A stretch of 64,000 nt of DNA from Centroberyx gerrardi. Taxonomy: Eukaryota; Chordata; Actinopteri; Beryciformes; Berycidae. This document shows, in pieces, positions 55,252-64,000 of this stretch (position 1 is the stretch's first letter; the number at the start of each line of letters is the position of its first letter). The stretch spans positions 2,793,932 through 2,857,931 of the forward strand of contig NC_136005.1 of assembly GCF_048128805.1 (NCBI RefSeq), in the 5' to 3' direction. The translations under genes and the position numbers were made by a program. The notes beneath the pieces were generated by a model, which saw only the letters and a program-made list of their open reading frames with translations, searched no databases and was not told the origin of the DNA.

Positions 55252-56193
55252 ACACTACTGTCCTGACCTGAGGCGTAACACTTTCCTCTTCGTTCTACTT
55301 CCCTCTGTCTCTGAAGGAGGCTGCAGCTCTCACTATAGCAGCTGTGCAGGAGCAGGGGAGTGAAACCAGCACAACACAACATGACAGTGTGAACTCTCTG
55401 TCTGACTCTCTGTGAACTGAAGCCAAACATACAGTATGTAAAACTGATAACTGATAACCATGCATCAGTAACCTCATGCATTAAGACATGACAGTGCTTC
55501 ATATCTTCTATGTATCTCCATGCAAATAGCAGTAACTAGGTGATTACAAAACACTTCAAAGCTATCTGTGGTGACTTTCAATTCTTTAAACACTAATAAC
55601 AGGGTTAGAGTTAGCCTTCATTGACTCATAATAGAGTTTTTAATTGTAAATGACAACCTTAGCATTCCATACATGATCTGATATATTGACAAAATATCAG
55701 ACTGCCACATACAAAGTCAAATATATAGATTAGTCCATGCAGTAGAGCTAATTAACACAGATAAAAAGTAGAAGTGCATGTTTTTTTTTGTAGTATTCCC
55801 AAAGCTGTTACTGAGCCTCCAGTGGGAATTCATGAATGTCAGAACCAATTCACCTTCACATTCAGCCTCTCGTTTGTCTCTGAACGGCGTTCGCCACAAA
55901 TCTATTCTTGTTTCTCTTCATCTCATTTAAAATCATTTTGGAGGGTGAAAGGAGGCCGCACATCAACATGTCAGGGTTTCTGACACACTTCCTCCTCTCA
56001 GCTGGGACTGAAGTTCATCAACGCATCGTCTTTTACATCACGTTCAGTGTGGAGAGGAAAACCTGATCGTCGCGTTTCTCGAGGGAGATCGCCTCGTCTG
56101 AAACGGAACCAATTTGTTAAGTAAAGTCAAAAGGCAAAGGTGACATGCAAACTGTAAAGTCATGTGATCGCTGTCTGTCCTCTGCACTGATGG
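55252..56193. other. Intergenic DNA, nothing identified
   Basis: Mixed-composition sequence without recognisable gene, RNA or mobile element. Confidence 0.5.
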
Positions 56194-56705
56194 CAGCGGT
56201 GGAAAGAGTACTAAAATACTACTAAAATGTCCTCCTCAAGCAGAAGTACTGCTGAGTAGAAGTAGAAGTAAAAGTACTGGTGTAAAAATCTACTAATCTA
56301 AAGTGTCTCATTTAAAATGTCCTCAGAGTAAAAGTAACTTTTTAGAAAAGAGAACGTTGTTAGCTGTGATCTTTTCCATGTGATTCTAAAAGGACGATTC
56401 TTTGATTAGAAAATTTGGAAATGACAAAATAAAGTGCAGAAACAGTAAAGTCAGATTCCTCTTCTCACTGTGAATGGATCCACAGTTTGTCAGTTTACGT
56501 TGATCCAGTTTCTGTTGCTGATGGAGAGACACAATCTGTTCTGTGATGGATGGGATTTAAAATGTAGTGAAGTACAATACTTCAGTAAAATGCACTAAAG
56601 TAAAAGAAAAATTACTGACTTTAAAAAATACTCAAAAAAGTACAAGTACACAAAAAGCTGAGTTACAGTAATGTGAGTAAATGTAATCAGTTACTTCCAC
56701 ACTTG
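56194..56705. mobile_element. hAT-like element (CAGCGGTGGAAAGAGTA)
   Basis: CAGCGGTGGAAAGAGTACTA at the left and GTTACTTCCACACTTG at the right, with many AAGTA/TACTT words between. Flanks ACTGATGG and ACACATGG match at 6 of 8. Non-coding, typical of fish. Confidence 0.7.
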
Positions 56706-57429
56706 ACACATGGGAACTATTCCCCACTTTATTTTTCTGAAACACTGTTGGTAAAGCTAGAATGGCTGTTAGTTTTTAGCCTGGCTGGGTTACAATGATC
56801 AATCAATAATCAATACTGTCATGTTATATTAGGCTGCGTTCACACTGCCCCTCCCATGTGACTCAGATCTGATGTTTTCCAATCAGTGTGAACAGCAAGA
56901 AGCTGCATGGAGTCACAGTTTTTCAATTCTAATCCATTTGGATCCCGAGGCATGAGAGCTACATGAGAGCTACATGAGACTTGTATTTGAACGATCAGCT
57001 GTAAAATGCAGAGTGGAGGCCGCTAGAGGCTGACAGGCTGCTCACTGATGGTCTCATCTGTTTACAGTCATTATGGTAATGTCTCAAAATGAATGTGGAG
57101 ATGATGTATTGATGTTAAAACATTGTTTTGTTTGATCATTTCTGCCTTTCTGTCTTTAGTTTGTTTTGTGGTGAGATATCCTTATGAGCCCCGTAGAGTT
57201 TTTTTTTTTAATCTCACCTGCACAAATGTAATATTTGCATCTCTTCTATCTGTGTTTTTTTATCATTGGATTTTAAAGTTGTTTTCATCACTTCGCTCCT
57301 GTGGTTTATCACCATGCAAATAAGTTAACCTAATTAATGGGTGGAGTTTACCACACAGGACAAAGGAATGAGGCAGAAAGTTTGGACTATATTTAGAGTC
57401 TACTTCTCTGTGACTGACAACTCTTCTGA

Positions 57430-58260
57430 ATGGATGATGCAATCAGTAACAAGATGCATCATCCCTCCAAGTTTCATCAAATTTTGACCTTTAACTATAG
57501 CGCCCCCTTCAGGCCAATCAGTGTCATTGACAGTGACAGACACTGGCAGAATCCATCATCTCTCCAAGGCTTGTGTAAATTGGACCAGAGGTCAGTGGAT
57601 GTCACATTTGAGTTCATTTTTTTTTTACCTTTCATTATAGCGCCCCCCATTAGACCAATCAGTGCAACTGGTCAGGATAGTTGGATTTGTGTAGGAAGTT
57701 TGATGTCAATCGGACTCATGCTGCATTCATGACATGCCAGGAGGAGCAGAAGAACAGGAAGCTGGAACGCCCACATCCAGTTTAGAATTTAAAATCAACC
57801 ATAAATGAGCTGCAGCAGACATTAAATTCACTTTTCATAAGTGGGGTTGATTGTATTAGTGTGAATATAACTGATCATTTTGATTTTTATAACCTAGGAC
57901 TGTTGACATCAGTCGATTCGTTGCCCGCAAAAAGTTCCCACATACCATGTCCTACTTGTAGTCACCACTAGGAGGCAGATGTGAACGGTTCGTATTTACA
58001 GCAAATCTGATATGGTATTGTGTTCTTATGCTTTTTTTTTTGTGTTTTTCTATTTTTGATTGATTCTTATTTTATTTTAACTCTCTATTTATCTTTGTGA
58101 ATATATGTTACTATTCTTTTTATACTGACAGGACCCAGCATATAAGCATTTCACTGCACTGTTTACCCTGTGTATACTGTGTATCTGACAAATACACAGA
58201 CTTGACTTGCCTTTAATTCTAGCGCCTCCATCAGGCCAGTCAGTGTGATGTTTTTAAACC
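57430..58260. repeat. Dispersed repeat with AGCGCCCCC motifs
   Basis: Three diverged blocks share TATAGCGCCCC(C) or TCTAGCGCCTCC followed by AG(G/A)CCAATCAGTG (about 57499, 57637 and 58219). They look like copies of a short unit in a known type of fish repeat. No coding content. Confidence 0.55.
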
Positions 58261-58777
58261 CCAGGCAGTGTGTTGAACATGTGACCTATCACCTGCGATA
58301 TCATGTTTGACAGACGGATGGATACAGCCCGATCAATAACCCAACCCTCCCCTGCTCACCCAGTTTCTTTACCCATTCATCAATAACACCCTCTGGACCT
58401 GCAGATCCACTTTATATTATCTGATTAAATTGCTCATTGTAAATACGAAGAGTTCTGGTCCAAAATGCTTTATATCCACCTTGGGAAGAAAATCATTAAT
58501 GTGAAAAAAGTTCCTTGCTTTTGCAATAGAACACTAATTTTATTCACTCACTCACATTTCAGTCCAGTCCAACCTTCATCAGACTGTGCAATGTCCATAA
58601 ACAGGACCATGTGTATCTAGCTCAGCTGTGTGCACTGATTTCATTGGATGAGTCAAGGGTCAGAAAATAATCCATGTCAATACTTCATACAAGCTGGACA
58701 TACAATATACACACCACCATTAAAGGAAACAATGGAAACCAGAAAGGATAACATATACACACTGGATAAGTTGCCAT

Positions 58778-58825
58778 ATAAGATAAGATAAGATAACACT
58801 TTATTATCCCCTTGGGGAAATATGA
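58778..58825. mobile_element. Retroelement tail fragment
   Basis: AGATAAGATAAGATAACACT then TTATTATCCCCTTGGGGAAA, the same tail as at 2991. Confidence 0.6.
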
Positions 58826-59734
58826 TGCAAACAGTCACAGAAAGACTATCATACCTCATTCAACAGCAAAAAATCCTGCAATATACGAAACAGTGAAGAG
58901 GGAAGAAAATCATTACCAGAAGCTCATAATTCAATATGTAGAAAAGTGTTAATAATGCATTATAACACTTTTACTGATCCAGACAACAAAAGTACAATTA
59001 TTTTCACCATCAAGGACTTTAGTTACCTCCTAACCCTTTACCATAATTTATTGTAATTTTGTGTGATATGGCATTTTCTAGGAGCAGGAACCATTATTTT
59101 CAGATGGTGGCTATCTCCTTCTGGGCCAAAACTCAAATATAACTAGAGTGTCTTTATTTGACTTGTAGGTGAAATCTGCTGGCACATGAAAATGAACAGT
59201 GAGAAGATAAGGCTTCTGCAGGTGACGGATTATCAGGCTGACCTGTGGCAGGCCGTCCCTCCGCTGACCTTTGCCCTCTGTTGCAGGACCCCACCTTTGG
59301 TCCCAGGCTGGCGGAGGAATCCGGAGGAATGCTGAGGACAGCCGGACGCTCGGCAGCGTGTTTGATAACAGCGAGGGGGAACAGTGAGGTGAAGAAACCT
59401 CTGCTGAAGTAGGTCATGTGATAAAAGAAAGCTTCAGGTAACCAGGCTCAAGCTGACATTGCATTGTTCTGATAAATAATCGGTGTGAGTATAAGAGAGA
59501 GGGAAAACCAGTAAGATGAAGTGTTTGTTGAAGAAGATCTATAGTAATCTTATGATAAATTTCAGAAGGATACTCTGCAAATATCACAGCAAAACCATAA
59601 GTCCCTGTAGGAATGTGTGGTTAGATGAAACTTTATAGGAATACGGTATTATAGTGTTATTACAGTGAGATTAAAGGAATATTATAGTCATACCATAGGA
59701 GATAAAAAAATAACAAAGTATAATAATAAGGTTC

Positions 59735-60450
59735 CAGCGGTCCTTGAGCAGGTTCCAGGAGGCCTTTTATGTCGTTTCCTTGATGGGGTTCCAGGGGTTC
59801 TTGAAGGGATTGCAGGAGGCCTCGAGGAGATTCCAGGTGGCCTTGCAGGGGTTTCAGCAGTCTTTGGGGGTTCCAGGGGTCTTGAGTTGGTTCCAGGAGT
59901 TCTTGAGGTGGTTCCAATGTTCTTGAGGTGGTTCCAGGGGTCTTGAGGTGGTTCCAGGGGTTCTTGAGGTGGTTCCAATGTTCTTGAGGTGGTTCCAGTG
60001 TTCTTGAGGTGGGTCCAGGGGTTCTTGAGGTGGTTCCAGGGGTCTTGAGGTGGTTACAGGGGTTCTTGAGGTGGTTCCAGGAGTCCATGAATGAGTTCCA
60101 GGAGGCCTTGAAGGGGTTCCAGGAGTTCTTGAAGGGATTCCAGGAGGCCTTGCTGGGGTTTTAGGAGTCTTTGTTGGGTTGCAGCGGTCTTGAGGTGGTT
60201 CCAGGGGTCCTTGAAAGGGTTCCAGGTGGGGCTTGAGGTTGTTCCAAGGAGTTCTTGAGAGGATTCAAGGCGGCCTTGAGGTCATTCCAGGGGGGGGCTT
60301 GCGGGGTTGGAGGGGTCTTGCAGTGGTTCCAGAAGTCCTTGAGGATTTGAAGAGGGTCCTTGAGGGGGTTCCAGAGGTTCTTGGGAGGGTTCCAGGGGTT
60401 CTTGACAGGATTCCTGAGGTTCTTGACAGGGTTCCAGGGGTTCTTGAACC
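59735..60450. repeat. 20/21-bp minisatellite (TTCTTGAGGTGGTTCCAGGG)
   Basis: About 30 diverged units of TTCTTGAGGTGGTTCCAGGG and longer variants with GGCCTTGAAGGGGTTCCAGG. All long frames here are repeat-driven. Confidence 0.93.
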
Positions 60451-60459
60451 TAATTGAAT

Positions 60460-62280
60460 TCACTAGAGACCATCCCGATTAGAGAATGTATGAGAGTGTA
60501 GATTGTAATCTCAGGTTTCACTCTCACCACTGTTATCTCCCCATGTACAGTTCTGCAATTCAACACTAAACAACAACCATGATGGAACATGTTCTGGGAC
60601 TGAATCTTCTCAGATGGGTCTGCAGTTTCATTCTGGTCTGTCTGGGGGACCGTGACATGAAAACATTAGAGAAGCCCACAGTCAGAGTAACGCTTTATTG
60701 TTTGCCATGTCAGGGCAGCTGGTTGATGGATGATATTACTGAAAGGCAGAGCGGATGAAGCGCTAGGTAGGTGGATAAAAAGAGGAACCTCGCTGAAGAG
60801 CCGGTCCCACTCTGCTGGACTGAATGGGAGTGAAGTGGATGATGGGTAAAAGTGTCAGAGGGTTGTGAGGATGATCTGATGATCCATTTCTGACCATCAG
60901 TCCATCTGATGAATACTGTGAGCCACAACAGCACAGTTTGGCTTTATTAGGTGTTTTAGTTCTCAGTCGGCCTCATGTTTCCAAATGCCTGAACTCTCCC
61001 TTTGATTTCTTCAGTGGAACATTTGGTCTGAATTAAAACCTATAACAATCCCTTTAATATTCCTTTAATATTCCTATAGGGACTTACAGTGTGTCTGTGG
61101 CACTCAGTAGTTTATAGTGACTTTATTTTTCTTTGTGCTATTTTTCATATCATATGGTATCACTATATTTCTATAATATTCCTATGTTGTTTACAATCAG
61201 AAGAGTATAAAATTAGATAATTTAGGTTCAATTAGCTTAAGATTTCTAGAGATGGAGCAGAAGCAGTAAAAGCAGCTGACACAGTTTGAGCTATGTGAAC
61301 TCCACTTCCATGTAAGAATAACTGTAAGAGATCAGCCACAAAATGAAGAGTTGTTATGTAATTAGTAGGTAACTGGATCCTCTGCATTTTAGAGATATTG
61401 AACGGTGAAAGTCTGGTTGCCTCATTATTTTCCCCCAGAGTATACTATAGAGAATATTTTGCAACTGTCAACTATTGTAGTGTAAAAACATTTCAAATAA
61501 GCCAAAATGTTCCTAACAAACCCAATAATATTCTTATAAGTGTGTCTGTCAGATTAAATAATGAATTCATAGTGACACATACATTATTTTCTTATAGGCC
61601 TATAGGGTTTTCTGTGGTACAATCTTTGACCTATGACCTACAATAGTTGCATGATATTTTAAAGGTTGTCTTTGATATTTGTAGTGTACAGAATAATTAT
61701 ATACTTACTGTATTACAGAGCAGTAATACAGTGAATACAGTGTTTTTCAGTGTGTTAATCAGTCCATGCAGCCTGTCTTTAGTCTCATATCCACTTCATG
61801 ACAGGCTGCTCAGATGATGTTATGCAATAGCAGCAAATGTACCGCATGTGTGAAACAGATCCAAGGTGTGTAGTGACTCCAGCTGTCCATGCCAGCTCCC
61901 AGAGAGTGGGAAAAAAGAGGGAGGTCTCACTCTGCTGCGAGTTCCCGGTACCACAAATGTCATCCAGAGAATGGTCTCAGTGTTTTGGCGTTGAATGAAA
62001 AGTTGTGAGATATTATGGCTGTCCATTAAAATGATCTGAGGTCCAAAATATTATCAGTATGCAGGGTATTTTTTACACCAAACATCTGCACATTTACATT
62101 AAGCCTGTGTCATCCGACATCACAGAGCTAACAATGCAGATTTTGTATTCATGCTGTAAATTCAGATATTATTCGTTACATAAATGTTTCAGCATTTGCA
62201 ATTACTTTCATACTGCACATATTCACATTTTTCATATATTTCTACAAGTATTTTTTCAGATTTTCTGTTATTTCTGGTAT
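60460..62280. other. Intergenic AT-rich DNA, nothing identified
   Basis: No conserved frame, RNA or clear mobile element. It contains scattered ATTCCTTTAATATTCC-like words around 61050. Confidence 0.5.
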
Positions 62281-62287
62281 GGAAAAT

Positions 62288-62318
62288 GAATGAATGAATG
62301 AATGAATGAATGAATGTC
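62288..62318. repeat. (GAAT)n microsatellite
   Basis: Seven to eight tandem GAAT units. Confidence 0.95.
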
Positions 62319-63017
62319 TTTCTCTCAGTATGTTCTGCTGCTGTCATTTAGCACAGGCTGTTTCTGCTGGAGGCAAAACCCCTAACAGGAACAGAGAAGA
62401 GACAGCACATTACTCCAAGTTTAGTTTCCCTTCACTGGCTGCCACAATATAGGATTGATTTTTTAAAAAATGTACTGTAATGTACTTTTGGGTTTTTTGT
62501 ATATATGATTTTTTTTTGTATATTGTTTTGGACCCAAATGTTTTAACCTTTTGTGTCAATAAAATAACTAAATAACTAACTATGCACCACCTTTAAGGTT
62601 TTGGACTTGTGTCCAGCTGTGTTTCAGTGCTTTTAACCCTTTATTTTAGTCTAGGCTGAGGATTAAAGATCCAGTGTAATGATTTCATCTCAGTCAGGAA
62701 AGGTTTGATGTTGATTTCTAGCACAGTGAGCATCATGTTGTTCAGTTTCTCAGCCTGTTGTATAAAATGCATTTCCCCTTTGTATTTTGCATTTTTTAAA
62801 TTTTTAAATGTTTGTTTATGTTTTATTTCTTACTTTTGTATTCATCTTGTACAGCACTTTTTGTTTTGATAGCTTGTCATGCTGTCAGAGAAATTGCCGC
62901 AGAGGAAGGCTTCATTGAAAACGTAGTGACATGTAAGAAGAGCCAAGAGCCTGCTAGCTGGCTAACGTCAAAAAATATTGTGAGAATGGAACCGGCTTGA
63001 AAAACGTCACATTTTTT

Positions 63018-63200
63018 GGGGCGTCCTGGTGCCTCAGGTGTGTACCATGTAGGATAACCGTGATGTCTTGGGTTCAAATCCAGCTCGGGACCTTTGTCAC
63101 GTCATCCCCCCTCTCTCTCCCAGTCGTTCCTGTTTCTCTCTACTTTTAACTGTCAAATAATGACAGAAACGAAATGAAAATGTCCCCCCAAAAAAATCTA
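63018..63200 (+). mobile_element. tRNA-derived SINE relic
   Basis: GGGGCGTCCTGGTGCCTCAG is the tRNA-like head, and GGTTCAAATCC (63071-63081) fits the RNA polymerase III B box. The common fish tail CCCTCTCTCTCCCAGTCGTT follows. The A box is damaged. It lies about 260 bp upstream of the gamt TATA box. Confidence 0.7.
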
Positions 63201-63463
63201 AAATAATAATCTGACCCTCAGCCAATCTGCGTCCACCACCACCACCGCTCTCTACGTCAAACTCCCGCCCTTGAGGAGAGGCACGAGGCATGCGTGAGTG
63301 TTAACGCAGGCATTTGCAGACCGAAATGTGGGCCAGTTGTTTACTGCCGAGTGATTCCTCTTCTCAACAGACAATCTCCGGCAGCACCACGTCCCTCTCC
63401 TTGGAATGTCTGTGAGTTTTGACCAGTAGTGAACCTCGCGCACTGTCAGCACTTCCCACCCAA

Positions 63464-63469
63464 TATAAA
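63464..63469 (+). promoter_or_regulatory. gamt: gamt TATA box
   Basis: TATAAA in CCCAATATAAACC, about 106 bp upstream of the start codon. Transcription would start near 63495, giving a 5' UTR of roughly 75 nt. Confidence 0.6.
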
Positions 63470-63569
63470 CCGCCGCCGCCGCCTCGCGCTCCCTCTCTTC
63501 TCTGTGGAGAAAGCAGTCCAGTCCGCCAACCGAAACCAAACAACACCAAACCCCCCCAAAAAAAACAAA

Positions 63570-63747
63570 ATGACCACCGCCGCCCAGCCCATATTCAGCA
63601 AGGGAGAGGACTGCAAGGCCGGCTGGCATGACGCTAGCGCCGGCTACAACGAGGCGGACACCCACCTGGAGATCCTGGGCAAGCCCGTGATGGAGCGCTG
63701 GGAGACCCCGTACATGCACTCCCTGGCGACCGTTGCGTCCTCAAAAG
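63570..63747 (+). CDS. gamt: Guanidinoacetate N-methyltransferase, exon 1 (gene continues past the window)
   Basis: GAMT transfers a methyl group from S-adenosylmethionine to guanidinoacetate to make creatine, in the cytosol. The exon encodes 59 residues plus one base: [39 protein letters not shown] and [13 protein letters not shown], closely matching the mammalian N-terminus ([30 protein letters not shown]). The ATG was chosen by this match and by an A at -3 (AAAATGACC). The frame is open upstream to 63429, but that lies before and across the promoter and has no homology. Donor AAG|GTAACG. The methyltransferase core (motif I onward) is in later exons, absent here. Confidence 0.96.
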
Positions 63748-64000
63748 GTAACGTCAAGAAGTCCCGTTATCCGACAGCTACCGGCGAGGCATCCATTATC
63801 GGACACGGCCCTCTCTGTAACGTGCTGGTTATGGACACAAGTGGTATTACAGTGGCCAAAGATAGCGGTTTTGGGAAGGTGACAGTGCAGCAGACATATA
63901 TATTTTTTAGTTATTACGCGTTTTATGACAGCCTTATCCCAATGACAGTGTGCCTGGGCTTTACTTATCATGTTAGTGATAGTAATAAATAGGCATAAAT
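63748..64000 (+). other. gamt: gamt intron 1 (start)
   Basis: The open frame continues past the donor for about 80 codons, but homology to GAMT stops at SSKG, so this is intron. Confidence 0.85.

Noticed and set aside
54494..55502. Long open frames of 253 and 334 codons (SIHP repeats)
   Set aside because: They are forced by the GGAT tetranucleotide array and have no start context or homology.
59660..60463. Frames of 90-142 codons around the TTCCAGG repeat
   Set aside because: Open only because of the 20/21-bp repeat composition; no conserved domain.
63071..63081. Functional tRNA gene suggested by the B box
   Set aside because: The A box and the cloverleaf are not intact, and the 3' part matches a fish SINE tail.
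63429..63569. N-terminal extension of the gamt frame upstream of 63570
   Set aside because: It overlaps the TATA box and expected start site, and the homology begins exactly at the 63570 Met.

Overview
The window is animal genomic DNA, almost certainly from a teleost fish and probably a percomorph. The genes have many short exons with GT/AG splice sites. Introns and intergenic DNA are full of short hAT-like and Tc1-like elements, LINE tails, tRNA-derived SINE tails and CA/GT microsatellites of the kinds common in fish genomes. The species cannot be named from the sequence alone.

Three protein genes are present. (1) 2.5-21.4 kb, minus strand: dpp9 (dipeptidyl peptidase 9, a cytosolic/nuclear serine protease). 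I traced 20 firmly supported coding exons and one candidate 5' exon by hand. All phases join without a break, giving 886 or 902 residues depending on the start. The Ser/Asp/His triad and the double-Glu motif are intact. (2) 26.7-49.8 kb, minus strand: dazap1 (DAZ-associated protein 1, a two-RRM RNA-binding protein), complete in 13 coding exons (436 residues). (3) 63.57 kb to the right edge, plus strand: exon 1 of gamt (guanidinoacetate N-methyltransferase, last step of creatine synthesis), with a TATA box; the rest lies outside the window. The three genes act in unrelated processes and share no visible pathway. dpp9 and dazap1 run in tandem. gamt points away from dazap1 across about 13.8 kb of intergenic DNA.

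Other regions. 1-2.5 kb is the dpp9 3' flank, including a roughly 900-bp purine/pyrimidine-asymmetric minisatellite that starts directly after the stop codon. 23.5-25.6 kb, between dpp9 and dazap1, is a nested transposon: a Tc1-like element with near-intact inverted repeats contains a LINE 3' end, which is itself split by a short hAT-like element. The Tc1-like part keeps an open 179-codon frame with only the DNA-binding half of a transposase. 50-63 kb holds a LINE tail, a LINE relic that stops where telomere-type repeats begin, a tetranucleotide array, a 20/21-bp minisatellite and a hAT-like element.

The main points for follow-up are structural. (CA)n/(UG)n repeats touch several dpp9 splice sites, one with a duplicated donor. 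A foldback element fills most of the intron between the two dazap1 RRM2 exons. A symmetric 93-nt dazap1 exon looks like a cassette. A basic N-terminal dpp9 exon resembles the nuclear long form. The Tc1-derived DNA-binding-only frame is the best candidate for something undescribed. No wholly new system is evident.
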